This document shows, in pieces, positions 35,713-49,110 of a DNA stretch of 64,000 nt. Within the stretch, counting starts at the first letter, position 1, and the number at the start of each line of letters is the position of its first letter. Made by a program: the position numbers and the translations under genes. The stretch spans positions 9,873,001 through 9,937,000 of the forward strand of contig OU015652.1 in assembly GCA_907165275.2 (NCBI GenBank). The letters run 5' to 3'. Under the pieces are notes generated by a model, which saw only the letters and a program-made list of their open reading frames with translations, made no database searches and had not been told where the DNA came from. The stretch comes from Zygaena filipendulae. Taxonomy: Eukaryota; Arthropoda; Insecta; Lepidoptera; Zygaenidae.

Positions 35713-36244
35713 TATAGATTTTATTACGATAGGTAGATACCTGCTACGGAATTTTACATCGTAAAAATAATCGATATAGCCTCCGTTTTTGATTTATTGC
35801 AAATGAATGCCTATGCGATAAAATGTTGACATTTAGCTGAGTACAAAGGCCCTGTCTGACTGCGAGGGCAATTCGTCACAACCTTGAAATCGAGTTCTGA
35901 ACAATGATAATATACAAAGTACATACCTAGCCGTAAAAAAATTAAAAATAGTATCACTCTAAAAAGGAATTAAGATTTTCATCGGAAAATTAAATTTCTA
36001 GCATTTTCATTATTTCATATTTTAATTTTGATGACAACATTAGTATACTGTATAGGTACATCTAGGTTGTATAATCATGTGTTGTATTTTGATAAATACG
36101 TTACCTAATTAAGTATTTACACATTGAATCGCTTGAAACTATCCAATTTTAGTGGTGTAATTAACTTTGGGCGCGAGAGACGAAAAAATGCATGCATGGG
36201 CAATGCATCACTTCTAAAACATGCATAACTTTTTTAATATAATT

Positions 36245-36420
36245 TTTTTTTCACATTGTTATGGTCGAATGGTTAACATGCGGTTTGTGACCGATTGGAG
36301 GCCCGGTTCTAACCTCACGATTTCTCGGAGAACTTAACAACTATAAACACAGGGTACTAATTACATTTCTTCATTAGTATGAGAAAGTACGAAGTATCGG
36401 ATTTCCACCTCAAATTTTGT
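36245..36420 (+). mobile_element. Degraded tRNA-derived SINE
   Basis: An A-box-like TGGTCGAATGGTTAACATGC is followed by a degenerate B box (GGTTCTAACCTC) and a SINE-like body ('aaacacagggtactaattac'). Limits are approximate. Confidence 0.4.
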
Positions 36421-39400
36421 GATAAGTATCTAGTTCCCCCCTTTTGGCTGATATATTTATTACTCTGAGGCTGAACTAAATAAAAGCCGGGCCAGTAAAA
36501 TGACATTGTAACTTCAGTGAAACGTCATTTAGAAACACCTTTTATAAAACCGTATTTTTATCCGTGTCCGAAATAAAAAATATTATGTAAGTAGATATGG
36601 TAAGTATCTGTTGTTAACAAAATCCAAATACTCGGGTGTTCGTGAATTGATGTCGACGGTTGTGTTCGCTAGCAAATATTTAGGTATTAATGGCGGTTTC
36701 TCTTTATATGCCAAGGGATGATTAATGTAACTGAAACTTGGCTTGGAGCCATTCTTTTGTTGAGGTTTAAAAATAATAAGAAACATCTAAAAATATGTAA
36801 GCTGATGCCTGCGGTTCCACTCTTGGAATCCTCCTCCTTCTACTCCTAAAATTACCAAAAACTACCTTATATACCATTTGTTCATTTATTTGGAACTCAT
36901 TCCACAGAAGTGCTTTTCCAAAATATCAATGTACTTACTGACACCGTTTTGGTGAAATTTAATTTTTAGGTTTTCCGAAATACAACCTGTTTCATTGTCC
37001 CTGGTCACTTTTACTAAACTAAGTACGTAGGTAGCCGCTATTGCGCTCGTAATCAATTCTTCCCTTACCGGTAACAATGAAAATAACCCAAAATTATGTG
37101 TTTGTTCAAAAGTTTCAGTCTCAAGATTACATCTTAATCTATACCTACATCTGCGGTCTTCTGAAGAATGATGTAAAATGTGAAATTATTCTCACAATGT
37201 GTTTTTTCTCGGTATGAGCGAAGTTTTTAACTGCTGCTTTGTAATTTGTATAGTGGTCGACCGGTTTGAATGTTTCTTGTGTTGCAGTGCCATTTATAGT
37301 GGCCTGAGTTGTCATGCTTTTACTAGCGATGTGCAGGCGCATAAAAAGTGGACGCGGTAGAATGGTTCGCGCAAGCGCAATTAAGACCAAGGTCTTCGGG
37401 TTATCAAACCCGCGGCGGCGATTCGCGGAGACGGGTCCAACTTATAGCCGTCGCGTAAAAAATGTAGCGAATAATGAAGACGATGGCATTAAAAGATAAT
37501 AGCTGGGTTAACACGACGACAACGGCTGCAGTACTCGCGCATACAGTCGCGGGCGTGCCCACACAGAGATAGCCATTCGTTAAGTCTTCATGCCTTATAA
37601 AATCTATAATATCCCAACGTTCGGTCAACTTTGTTTTAGTACTCTATTATGTAGGTACCTACTGCTTGGTCTTAGATTGGAAATTTCTAAAATAAACTAA
37701 TTAAACTAGTAATTTCCAAATTGTAGGTCAGCTAGTCTTTTGGCTCAAAGCCACAGAGAAGTGGTCTTGGTTAGAGGAAGTCAAGGCTGTGTTGCATCCA
37801 TTGCATTCATAACGAATGGCGAATCCTGTTCATTGACTTCTCTATAATGCACTTGACAATCACTGATGTCATTTGCACCAACGTGACCTGCTAAGGAACC
37901 ATGTTACCGTTTTCTGCAGTCGCTCGAGCACTTACATAATACATTCTAAGCTATGCTATCTGATTCTACATAAACGTAGTCTTGTAGTAGTAAGCTGGTA
38001 GTTCCACTTTCGCTTGGCCGCATTTCGTATTATGACTTTCAGTCATTCGCAACCGTTTGAGCTTACGGAAAATAAAAGAACTGGATTTTAAACTTTACAC
38101 TCATAGTGAGAAAGTCGAATGTTAGTAATCGGTAAAAGTTCACCTCATTCGTTTTGAAAATAAAATGTAAAATATTGTTACGTGATCTAACTATTGAGCC
38201 GTATGTTGATATGAAAATGTAAACGCCTTCAGGGGACGGTTAGGGACTAGACTTCTAAGTTCTATTCTTGCTGTGACTCTGGAGATTACTTATTTTACTT
38301 CGTGCCCGTTGCTCACTGAGGGGTAAAAGCGTGTATGTAACCTTTAATTTACCATGAGGTGTTATGCGTTTTTATTTTGTACCTACCTAGCAAATATAAA
38401 TATGTACAAGTAGTTATCTGGAGTATACAGAAATAAATCATGATTTAAGTCAGCGAAATTTAATAATTGGGTCCGCCGATGTTTTATGAGGCTATTCATG
38501 AGCTTTCTGGCACGAGGCGGTTGGTGGTGTGAGGTGTGTATTTTTTTTTCACAAGAAAAAAAAAATACTTGAAACATCGTTATTTACATTTGTTCACGGT
38601 GTTTGTGTCGAGCTCTTTATTACAGGCCTGTTTAAACAAGCTGCCTCCAAATTATCAGGAAATGAGAACCAATATAACTTCGAAACAAGTGTAGCCAATC
38701 CTAATTTAAGAAATTCGTTTCTCCCTTTTCTTTTTTTTTAACAAATTGCTAGCTTAACATTTAACTAAAAGTAGGAATAAAATATTGTTTCTATATTTAG
38801 GAGCAACTCAAACTACTGATTAAAGTTACAGTATTTTTATTACGGATGTATTTTATTGTATTCCTACAATAACTGTTTTCTTTGGGAATTCCTTCCTTCC
38901 TCAGAATAGAATCGCTTTCTTTGCGTAATTTTACCAAAATTGATTTAGCGATTTAATCGTGAAAACATAACATAATAACGGAGATAGAGTTATTTTCGCA
39001 TTTATACGAATATTGTACCTACTCTCTGTCCCATTTCGAGTTTCCAAATTTAATCTCAATACGTCCAGCGTTTCAGCGTGAAGGAGTAGGTAACAAACAT
39101 TCTCTCAAGCAAATTTGTGCCTTTGAAATATTACTTTATTTAGACATATGGTATTAATATGGTATTCCCAAACCTCTTAAGGTAATATTTGCACGGTGTA
39201 TTGTATTTGTAATGCGGTGATCAATGCTCACTAAGAGTATTTGTTTTTTAAATAACCAAAATGCAAATATTTTTTTTATGACATTTATTATTATTCTTTT
39301 ACAATATGTTAGTAAGTAATATAAATCAATTAATTTCCAATACACTATTATCAGTTGAAAAAGCCAATTTACTGAACTTATCACAATAGTGATAGATAGA

Positions 39401-40722
39401 TACATTAGATTATAGAATTTTATTGTTTCATGAAGTCATTGCAAAGCAAATACAAGCAGAAGAACAAAGAGAAGTTTAAATGTTGTCTATTTTTTTATTA
39501 GCAACTTTAATACATAGGTACCTATTTCATTCCTCTCTCTCTTGACTCATGATTTTGACATTTTATATCTATTTTACAATCGTCTAAATCCGTTATTTTG
39601 TATCTATTATCTTCAAGTGCCTATCTTTATTGCGTTTGATTCCTTGAATTGCTAAGGTTATTGTCTATGCATTACAAAATCGCAAATGGGTCACAGTCTA
39701 CGATGCATCGGTGCGGCGGGGACCGTTGTTTCCTGCGCATGAGTTGCATACCAATATACTTGCTGTGTCGTCCACTCATTGCGTAACGCATCAGATTGTG
39801 CCAGCTCAACTCATGCAAATATATTGGTGATTTTTATGAATACTGAAAAAGGTGCGAGCTTGACATTAGTCCCCTCAGATGGTATTTGGTTCCAAGCGCC
39901 TATTCATTTTGACCTTGAAAACGCTCAGGTAATAATATGAACGCTATTATTATATAACCTCAATATGCTCCCGACTACAGACCAGTTGAAATGTAATGAG
40001 TACCTACTAATTTCTAACTACTAAACCAAAAACTTTCAAAGAAAATAAATTAGGTGGAGACACGATTACATTTTATGTCCCGGAAAATTTCTAAAAATGA
40101 CGTTTAATAATGACAACATGTCATGTTCGAGGAAGCATTGACTCCCATGTGAAAGAAGATTTGCCAAAAGCTAAGCAGACCGTTATAATAGGACGGATTG
40201 ACAAGTACTGTCGCCGCTTCCGTGCCAACTTTGCAATTAGACGGAATAATATTTTGTTTTTGCTATTTAAATCTATATTTATAACACAGTGCGGTGTTTA
40301 AAATGAGAAAACCGGTCTCGGACTATTTTTATATCCATAGCAGCAACTTTAGTAATCTCATCTACAACAAGTTGTGTCTATGGCCAGTACTTCGTCGCTT
40401 CGTGAAGTAGGTATAGGTAAGTACTCTGAGTATGGAATTATTAAAATCAAAATGTTTTATGTTTAAAATATAAATATCAAATACGGTTGTCCACATAATA
40501 TCTCTAATTAAGTTGTTACATAAATAATTTTAATTTGAGAATTTGCTATGGCAGTAGGATCAATGAAGCTTCCTGTAAATTTCGCAAAAGATTATTTCTA
40601 TTTCACCCTGTCCGGGCCCAGGAAGAGCGACAGAGAAGTCATGATTTTTCTATATTATTATAAAAATACTTAATTTTTTTAAAAGCAAGCAAGTGTTTGG
40701 CTTCTTATGAAAAAAATGTGTT

Positions 40723-40756
40723 AAAAAAATGTTAGATGAAAATCTAACATTTTTTT
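40723..40756. repeat. Perfect 15-bp hairpin
   Basis: AAAAAAATGTTAGAT, loop GAAA, then ATCTAACATTTTTTT. Confidence 0.8.
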
Positions 40757-40847
40757 TATAAAACGTGTTTCGAGGTCGGTGTTGTGAACCAGTTGAAAAT
40801 TATTCACTTTAGCAATGAATGTATGTTTTATACTGGCACCTGGTACC

Positions 40848-41215
40848 AACTGTTCACCGCAGTTTTACCCACGTGAATTTTGGAGTTCCCGCGGGAATTC
40901 TGGCACAAAAAGTATCTTGACTTTTTCTGTACCCCTGACAACGTATATAGTATCGTATTGAAAATTTAATGCACTTTTCAGACACTTCTAACAATTGTTT
41001 GTTTTTGTTTTGTCTAACAATTACGTATCGTGATATTTCAACCGATTTACACAAAACCTTGACAAAATTACATATGTAAATACTAAATCTTTCTCATTAA
41101 TCACTCTATCTATTCGTGAAAATCGCATGAAAATCCGTTCACTAGTTTTTGAGTTTATTGTGAACAGACAGACAGACAGACAGACGCGGCGGAGGACTTT
41201 GTTTTATAATATAGA
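40848..41215 (-). mobile_element. Diverged Helitron-like element
   Basis: On the minus strand it retains TTATATTATAAAACAAAGTC, a GTCTGTCTGTCTGTCTG tract, 'tttcatgcgattttcacg', and GAATTCCCGCGGGAACTCC. The final CTAG is lost. Confidence 0.6.
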
Positions 41216-41848
41216 GTAATATAAAATATCTGTTAACTCTGATTGTATTTTTAGATAATGGATGGCCAACTATGATATTTTAAAGTTTCTTCATGTATCC
41301 GATTACACAAAAACTTTTACAATCGAAATAAGATTTAGTATTCCTGTATAACAAATTCTTATCACACAATATAGAAGACACTATTATATATAGTATGATT
41401 TGTAAACAAATATTAATTTCGTTGAATATTTTATTCATTACTTAAATGCATGGTTAATTAAAAATAATTAACTTAAAGCTGCCACCGTGCCACGGTCATA
41501 CGTTAACGAGGTAAGATTTTATTTTTAAAAAGGCTGAATAATTTTTTTATAGAATGAGCTGGAGTTGTGAGCCAGACCACTGCGAATAACATCGGTAGCA
41601 GAGCAAATTGAAGATAATTATACCTAATTGCGAGTCACGGTCATGGCCAATAAGCACCAATAAGCAATCACATGAGAAGGTGGATCGAAGGTCTGCAAAC
41701 GACTATCAATATTTACTTCACAAAGCGTCTTTAACACTGACATTTGAAGCGTTTTCTCGCGAAAATATTCTTACTATTAATGTTTCATAGGTGGCTATAG
41801 TAGAGTTAGTCCCTTTCATTTTTTAAATATAAAAGAAAATAAATATAT
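41216..41848. other. No feature recognised
   Basis: AT-rich, with no supported gene or element. Confidence 0.5.
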
Positions 41849-42159
41849 CTATATCTACATATATAAAAATGAATCCCTATTTCCCTTGGTCACGGCATCA
41901 CCCGTGAACGGCTGGCCCAAATTGGCTTATTATTTTTTTGTTGTGTTTGTATTGTAAGGAGAAAAAGAATATGAAAGAATTTTGGAGTTCCTGCTGAAAT
42001 TCCGAAGCTCACGTGGGTGAATCTCCGAAACGGTTGGACCGATTTTGACGAGTCTTTCAATGCTAGTTAGCTGATGTTATAAGGAGTAAATTAGGCTGTT
42101 TTGGAGTTCCTGCGGGAGTTCGGAAACTCACGCGGGTGTAACCGCGGAGCACAGCTAGT
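41849..42159 (+). mobile_element. Helitron-like element, subfamily C
   Basis: It begins near 'tatatctacatatataaaaatg', has two GC-rich 'ggagttcctgc' blocks and ends ACCGCGGAGCACAGCTAG followed by T. Its middle ('tccgaaacggttggaccgattttgacg', 'gctgatgttataa') is shared with fragments at 49010-49110 and 49840-50030 and differs from the other copies. Confidence 0.6.
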
Positions 42160-43403
42160 CTTCCAATAAATCCCTTCGTTGACAGGTACAGTTAGAACAC
42201 AAAACGACGATGCATTCAGATAGTGATATCAAATTGCCTATTATGGCGTTTGCCAACAAACGGTGTACAGAGAGGCACCTATCCGAGTGCTTGCCCTAGT
42301 TGCGCTGGAATATCGCCAACGTTCGCTCTAGGAGGCCCTGACCAGGCAGTGTCGGTGGTGCAAACTATGTGAATACTAGATCGTGAGAATTTTATTTTTC
42401 GGCATAAATACTCATGTAACTTTTACAGTTTTACAGCAGTGAACAAAGGGAATCATTTACCTTTTTTATTCCATACCATTGGAGTTAATATGTCACATGT
42501 GACGTCACTCGAAACGTTCGGAAACAATCACATGTTATGTAGCTACTATTGATTAAACAAACAAATGCCTAGTCATTAGAATAATTTTAGATAATTTTTT
42601 TGTAGAATACTTACCAACCTGAAAATACCGTACCGCGTTTTTTGTAAATCAATACCATCAAACAAATATGGGTTGTTTAAGTTATACAGCATGTTCGGGG
42701 AAGTTCGGACAGGGCGTAAGTATGAATGTCTATTTGATTGGGAATCTATTTAATCTTTTATCAATGGAAGAATTTCCATCATAGATTTTTTTATACATTA
42801 CAGTCCGCGATCATTATTGGATTTCTAAATTGCACGATAGAGGGGGTACCCGTGCTCAATTTTAGTTGTTGGCTTTCTGAATAATAACAATAATATGACG
42901 GAAATTGAACCGTCATTGATTGATTACATAATCGAGACGTATTTATTAGAGCATCATCACGAACCGTCAATTTGAATCGCTAAAACGATCGTGCTAATAA
43001 AACCGACTATATTTTAAAATAGTCGAGTGCAAATACAAGCGTCGTATTACTCAGAGTGTCGAATGCAAGTCGTTCGTCGCACAGGTCACGGGCACGTCTT
43101 GCTATATTTATAGCGTCGTAACTTGTAGCAATGATCGGTTGCAGGCAACAAAACCGGCTATGCCGCCGGCAGGCCTATTGTTCGCGCTAGGAATAAAAGC
43201 GTAATGGACGCAAAAGCGCGCGCCGCCAATATACTCGGTGCACTTGTTTAATTTCTTGTTGCATTCTCATACCTAGCGCGGCCAATAACGAGCGCATTTT
43301 ACTGTAGTAATGCAATAGAACCACCACATTATAATATATTTTCAAGAAAATTTCCGATATTTCGCGAGATACTTTCGTTTGGTTCTCGACAAACGAATGC
43401 CCA
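42160..43403. other. No gene recognised; GC-richer flank of Harbinger
   Basis: Unique sequence that becomes GC-richer from about 43040 to 43280 (GCCGCCGGCAGGCC, GCGCGCGCCGCC). It may be regulatory, but nothing identifiable was found. Confidence 0.45.
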
Positions 43404-43720
43404 GTGGGCCAATTATGCTTGCAAAATGTGATGTTGTTTTGATGTCAATTTCACTTTACAGACTATTTCGTATTATGGTCTCCAAAAAATGCGATATCAA
43501 AATGACATCAACTAGGCATCAACTTTTGCGTATTATGATCAACTTTTTTAAATGATATCAACTTGATATCGACTTAAATGGGTATTATGTTTCACTTTTT
43601 GACATAAAACAGTATCGCATAAACGTCAAGTATGAGATACAGACGTGATACAGACATATCAAGTTGAGGAGGTGGTTTTTCTGTATCACATTCGCATTTT
43701 TCTTTGATAAAAATAGTAAA

Positions 43721-45015
43721 ATGGCTCGTTTCGGGTTGATCATGGACTATTTAGAGCGTGCTCACGCCGAGGACATGTTTAGGTTGAGAAGGAAACGCAA
43801 AATAAGAGAAATATGTGATGTGTTTAAACTTCCAAACAAGGCGTTTGAAGATAGGTATCGCCTCCGAGGTTTCAGCCCTATTTAAAATCGTCACATAGAA
43901 GAGATACAAATTGCGCTGAGACTAAGGTACGTATATATTGTATGCACTAAAATAATGTAAGCTACGTAAGTACCTATAGTTCAAAACAATTATTTATTTA
44001 AAGAACGTTATTGCACTTAACTGTACAAAAAGCGGACTTAATGCCTAAGGCATTCTCTATCAGTCAACCTTTTGGCTAGGTGATATTAATACATGTAGAC
44101 ACCAACCTGAAATCAATGCGTTTTTAACACTAAATTAATTTTCAGACTGCAATTACAGTTCCACTTGTTGCAGGTGCTCACTGCGTTGGCGTTTTACTCA
44201 ACAGTTCCTATCAGAGGATAGTAGGTGAAGGTGTACCTACATACAGCCGTCTTTCCCTACAGTGTCCAATATTATTGGCGAAGTGACAAATGCCCTCAAC
44301 ACTCCCGAAATATAACAAAAACATATAAAATTCCCTCTTGCCCTTAAGGAAACGGATAAAGTGAATAGAGAGTAAGTTGTGCCTGCTGGCGTAACATTAA
44401 ATATGTTTGGATTCCGTAGTTAACAAGGATTAAAGTTTCGTTATGTCCGTCTGTATGTATAATTATTTATTGGTGTCTCGTAAACACTGTGGGTTCTTGA
44501 TTAGTAAATAAATACCAAAATAAAAATAAATTTAATTCTTTATTTTTCCACTTAGTGGCACTTAGCCACTTACACACGTCTTAAATTTCTTATACAGTTT
44601 TTATTTACTTTTCACATAAGTTTCACTTAATTTTACTTAACTAATTTTTTAACCTACTATCATATCAGAGTTTACCATCGGCGAAAAAGAAATGCCAAAA
44701 GAAACTTCTCCATATAGGCCTATTTCCAGATCATCAATTATTATATAATATAAGATTGCATATTACATTACAATAATAAGTAAATAAATGTCAGCATGTC
44801 AATACAATAATTTGAGATGTCGAGTAGCAATTAAACTAATAACATAAAAAGTATTTACAGTAAGTTAATTAATAAAAAATATTTTACAGCATGTGAATTA
44901 TTTTTTTAGGCGACTCTGGCTATCCTCACAGATTGGAAGGAAAGTGTGTACCCAAAGATGCACGTCAGTCCGCAATTGTGTGGAAAGGTGCATAGGTGTC
45001 CTAAAAGCTCGGGTA
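43721..45015 (+). pseudogene. HARBI1-like Harbinger nuclease, broken
   Basis: HARBI1-type DDE nucleases cut and move Harbinger transposons. The first exon starts MARFGLIMDYLERA and carries KIREICDVFKLPNKAFEDRY before a premature TAA at 43883. A canonical intron fits at 43927-44173 (AAG|GTACGT to TTGCAG|GTG). Downstream, family motifs appear in successive frames: VLTALAFYST, then QRIVGEGV, then PTVSNIIGEVTNALNTPEI, then KHIKFPLALKETDKVNRE. Farther on come GDSGYP (from 44910) and VRNCVERCIGVLKAR (to about 45015). Several frameshifts, stops and an apparent deletion of the catalytic DDE centre make it non-functional. Motif identities come from family knowledge. Confidence 0.85.
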
Positions 45016-45329
45016 CAGAAGAAACACTTATATCTGCAATCAGAAAAAGAAGGCATTTTAATAAACACGTAGTGAAATGTGAAAAATCAATAATATATAA
45101 AATGTGGAAAAGAAATCGTCGTTGTTATTTTAAATAAATTATCATATTATGTGAATAAATTGGAGTTTTAGGTATGCAAAGTTGAGTTTTTTTGTATGAA
45201 AATTTGCAATATAATGGCAGTAACTTTTCAATGCATGAGAAAAGAGTTTGCTAGACAACAAAGTCATTTTAGGTAGGTACCTATAAGAAGTTTTCCTTTT
45301 TAATATACAGAATCTTAAAAAAGATTTAC

Positions 45330-46016
45330 CTTGTACTACCCCGGCTTATTAATACCATCTCCAATGCTATTCAATATGCTCGCCACTTCATTCCACAGCC
45401 TTTTATTCCTTTTTCGTCCTTCATTTGAGCGACAAAGTCCCAAAGCGAGGTCTTCATGGCTTTCCAAGTAATCCAGAAGCTTCTCAAGCTGTAAGACACT
45501 GACTCTTGATGTCTGTGATACATCCAATTGCAGTGATTCTACAAAATATGTTAATTTTTATTATAACAATTATGCTATTTATTTAAATTGATAATATTAA
45601 GACTCTACTAAGAATTGAAATAGTATAAGAGAAACATATTTTCTATTTAATATTAACTTGAAATATCAATAAGAAATAAATTTGTCTGAGATAATTACGA
45701 CCGACTGTTAAGAACGCAATAATGAAATGAAACGAAAGGAAACATTTTTGAGGGAACAATCCCGGTTTTGTTTCCAAGTGGCAAACACTTGAAACTTAAA
45801 ATTTACACTTGTCCAATAAGTTACTGGATCCTATGAGGAAAAGAAATAAAAAGTTACTTACTTTTTTTGATTTCAAAGCAGGCAGCACCATTTAGATTCT
45901 TACACAAATAATTATTCCTTGGAATGTTGTACGGACACATAACTCTGACATCTATAACATTTAATTTATTGAGGTGCAGTTTTGAAGTAGTTGGTTTTGT
46001 AATTTCATCAATTGGT
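45330..46016 (-). pseudogene. Harbinger Myb/SANT-like protein, nonsense-mutated
   Basis: Harbingers encode a second, DNA-binding Myb/SANT protein that brings the nuclease to the transposon ends. Two exons fit on the minus strand: 46016-45862 (donor AAA|GTAAGT) and 45538-45330 (acceptor ATTTTGTAG, donor AAG|GTAAAT). The phases match across the intron at 45861-45539 (one base plus two bases make a Lys codon). The second exon carries the helical SANT-like region: VLQLEKLLDYLESHEDLALG, then NKRLWNEVASILNS and GDGINKPG. A TAG at 45338-45336 stands where the family usually has Trp. No other stop occurs in these exons. Upstream and downstream exons were not defined. Confidence 0.75.
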
Positions 46017-46524
46017 CTATTACGAAAATAAGAATGTGAATATATTTTATAGGTAATTCTATAAATTTACCTCATTAAAATGAAATTTTTAAACTTAAAC
46101 CAATTAACCAACCTAAAAACACAACAACAACAATGACAGGTTTTTTTTTTTTTCAATAAAGCCATGACCGTGTTGCCCGATTATTTCTCAGTTACTTAGA
46201 ATCTCGAGAGTTATTAACTTAAGCCGGCTCTAAATTTACCAGTAACAGTATTATTTATTTATGTAATAATTTATTTAACAAATTAATAATAAAATATGCT
46301 CAATCAGTGATCATAACAAATGAAAAAACATTGCTCGATTACGCTTAAATCGATCGATTAAACTGAATGGCAATACCAACAATGCGACACAGAATATGAT
46401 CTTGACATAATCTTGATGTGACATAGGAAACTATCATAATACCATTTTTAAACAATGTCAACTTGGGATCAACATCATATTGACATTACATTAAGATTGC
46501 ATCTCGTTAGCATAATTGACCCAC

Positions 46525-49009
46525 CGGTGTGGCGCTTGTTTCGCGTTTGGAATTGCGGATGCTATATAGCTTGATGTCGTTGAACCGGGATTTATTACTG
46601 AGCAAACTGCGATTCGAATAAAAAGCTTATAATCGTCGATACTGTGAATTATATCTGCCGTTATGATCTTTTAAATGTGGTCATTCTCCAATTGTACTTA
46701 CTTGTGAAAGCACTGCCCTTTAAGCAAGACAAATAAATCATGTTTAGAAAAGAAGTCATTATCAGATCATTAGATAAAATTGATAACACATTATTGTATA
46801 CCGGTACAAAAAACAACTAAAACATAATTGATTCCATACACAGATATTATAAAGCCAATACACCCTATTTTAAGTCATTAATGATACAAATGCTGCATTT
46901 TCTACCTTTCTTTTCCTTCTCTCCCTCTAACGTAGGTTGCCAATGAAAAATTGTGCGTTACCTACTATGTGTCTATGTTTTTGTAAAAACTAGTGCGGAT
47001 GTAACACAATTGCAGAGTCCATGATGATGAAGAGCAAGACAATGAGAATAATCGATTCGGCAAATGAAAAAAGAAAGGGTTTATAAAGTGGTGTAGTGAA
47101 AAGTAGATTAAGAGACATAATGAAAGTATGTGTGAAACAGAGGCGGATATGTGGAACATGAACTGTATTCTAAACTTTCTGTAAAATGGTACTAAACTTA
47201 ATTTTTTTTTTATTTTGCAAATTTGGATTGTTCTATTTTGTTTTCTGATCCAAGTGATAAATTTGACATTTAAGTTGGTACCGTTATTATTACTACTATC
47301 TGGGAGCTTTTCATCAAAGTTTTTTTCTAAGTTTATTTCTTGTTGGACAGCTAATAAAACATAAATAGCATATTTGCAGCTGCAGCATTACCATTTTAGA
47401 CCTTTTTTTTTAATATTTCGTAAAGAAAAAATTTTTTTACGAATTTCTTTCAGTTTATAACTATCAATCGTTTACTACGATCTAGTCGGTTTAGTAAAAT
47501 GCTGCAATTTTAGTGCTGAGAATAATAAAGCAATAAAATTCATCTACTACCAAAAAATCGCGAACGCAAATAATTTAGAGAAAAAACTTAAAACACGCAA
47601 AAAAAATTTGGCCAATAGACAAAAAATTGACAATTTTTAACAAAATCTTTTAAGTCCAATATCTTGAAAACGGTTAAGTTTGGGGGTATGGTGTTTCATA
47701 GTCAAATCAGTTAGGCGGAAACTACAACCTTGTAAAGGATCTAGGTCGACTTAGTCTGTAACCCTGTATAACACAACTTTGGCTTAATTTAGTTTATATT
47801 TCATTATTATATATTATGCAGTAAATATCTTAGTGGTATTCGAGGATAAGAGTGGTAATTCTTAAAGGCGTTACTCGTTATAAAACCAGATCACGTCCGG
47901 AGCACATGTGTCCACTTTTTGCTGGCTTGTAGTCTTCACATTAAGTCTGACATTTTCAACGGCCACCAGTGCCGCTTAATTACAACAGGCTTTATACCTC
48001 TATCCTTGTCTCTTTACATAAATTATTGTTTGCTTCTCTTTTTGTCATGTTACAAGCAAACTATCGCCTTAATTGTACAAAGCCAGTTGCCTTATGTCTA
48101 TTCGTTATTATGAACGATTGTATGTGCTTAGTTATGAGTGCACCTTGCTCATGCATCCAATTATAATTATACACTTTCATAATTCAGTTAAACTGTCTTT
48201 TATTTTTATTAAATTATTTCTTTGGAATTGTTTGTTGGATAGCAAAGTATGCTTGGTACAAGTATTAAGAGTTTCAAAGTTAAAGCTCTTCTTCTTCTCC
48301 TTTAATATTGGCGTCTATAATTATAATTTGCCAATGACAATGTTTCTTAATAATAAAAATCTCTTCATCTACTTCTTTAATGATGGCGAAACGCCAATGA
48401 CAATGTTAGATTGTTCCTCAAGTTAAAACATGGCTCTCTTGAAAGCCAGTTTCCTGGTCAGGGTCCAAAATAGATGCTGAAAAGTGACTGAAATTTATTT
48501 AATTTAATTTATTTAATGCTCATAACATAACAGTCGCTTGACCAACGCGTTACAACATTTTAATACAACCTGTTAATTAATAAAAATGCAATTTAATTTA
48601 ATACAAGCATGTCAATTTCATCTTTCAAATTTTTTACATAGTCAAATTACTATTAATCAATTAAGTATTAAACAATTATTAATCAAAATTCATTAATTAT
48701 ATATATTAACGAAGACAAACGTGACACGCGTGTTTTTGGTACGGCTTTCACTCGTCAACAACCAAGTTAAAGCAGTAATGTATAGATCCATGCACTCATG
48801 GCAACAGAACCTATAAAACCAACTTAAGATATTATTTCGTTTATCACTTTGTTTGAAAGAAATTAACCTTAATAATGTATTTAACCCAATCTACATAATT
48901 ATATAAATAAGTGAAGTGTTTGAAATATGAAAATAATATTTTTTTACTGCATGCATGTGAAAGTATAATATACTTACAGTATCTATAAACAAAAAACAAA
49001 ACCTACAAT
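46525..49009. other. No gene recognised
   Basis: AT-rich. About 47385-47766 may be an old transposon remnant: TGCAGCATT and AATGCTGCA form an inverted pair, a strong hairpin TTCGTAAA...TTTACGAA lies at about 47418-47444, and the end 'gtaaccctgtata' recalls dispersed insect repeats. 48285-48410 holds an imperfect local duplication around GCCAATGACAATG. Confidence 0.45.
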
Positions 49010-49110
49010 TTTAGTCTGTATGTTTGTTCCGGCTATCTCCGAAACAGTTGAATAGATTTTGACGGGACTATCACTGACAGATAGCTGATGTTACATAACA
49101 AATTTACGTT
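49010..49110 (+). mobile_element. Helitron-like subfamily C fragment
   Basis: 'ggctatctccgaaacagttgaatagattttgacgg' and 'gatagctgatgtta' match the middle of 41849-42159; both ends are missing. Confidence 0.5.

Larger units (their letters stand above)
35713..40847. other. AT-rich stretch, few recognisable features
   Basis: No gene could be supported. It contains a probable degraded SINE (36245-36420), a GC-richer segment at about 37330-37560 with no recognised content, a weak inverted repeat (GCATGAGTTG / CAACTCATGC) at about 39736-39817 and a hairpin at 40723-40756. Confidence 0.5.
43404..46524. mobile_element. PIF/Harbinger DNA transposon, decayed, two genes
   Basis: The 3121 bp element has 16 bp terminal inverted repeats: GTGGGCCAATTATGCT at 43404-43419 and, on the minus strand, GTGGGTCAATTATGCT at 46524-46509, one mismatch. 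It encodes a HARBI1-type nuclease (plus) and a Myb/SANT protein (minus) in convergent arrangement, the standard Harbinger gene pair. The subterminal word GTATTATG occurs at 43470, 43530 and 43582, and inverted at 46435-46442. The 3 bp target duplication is not exact (CAG/CCG at best). Both genes carry disabling changes. Confidence 0.88.

Noticed and set aside
44946..45137. Independent 63-residue gene
   Set aside because: It overlaps HARBI1 remnant motifs read in another frame.
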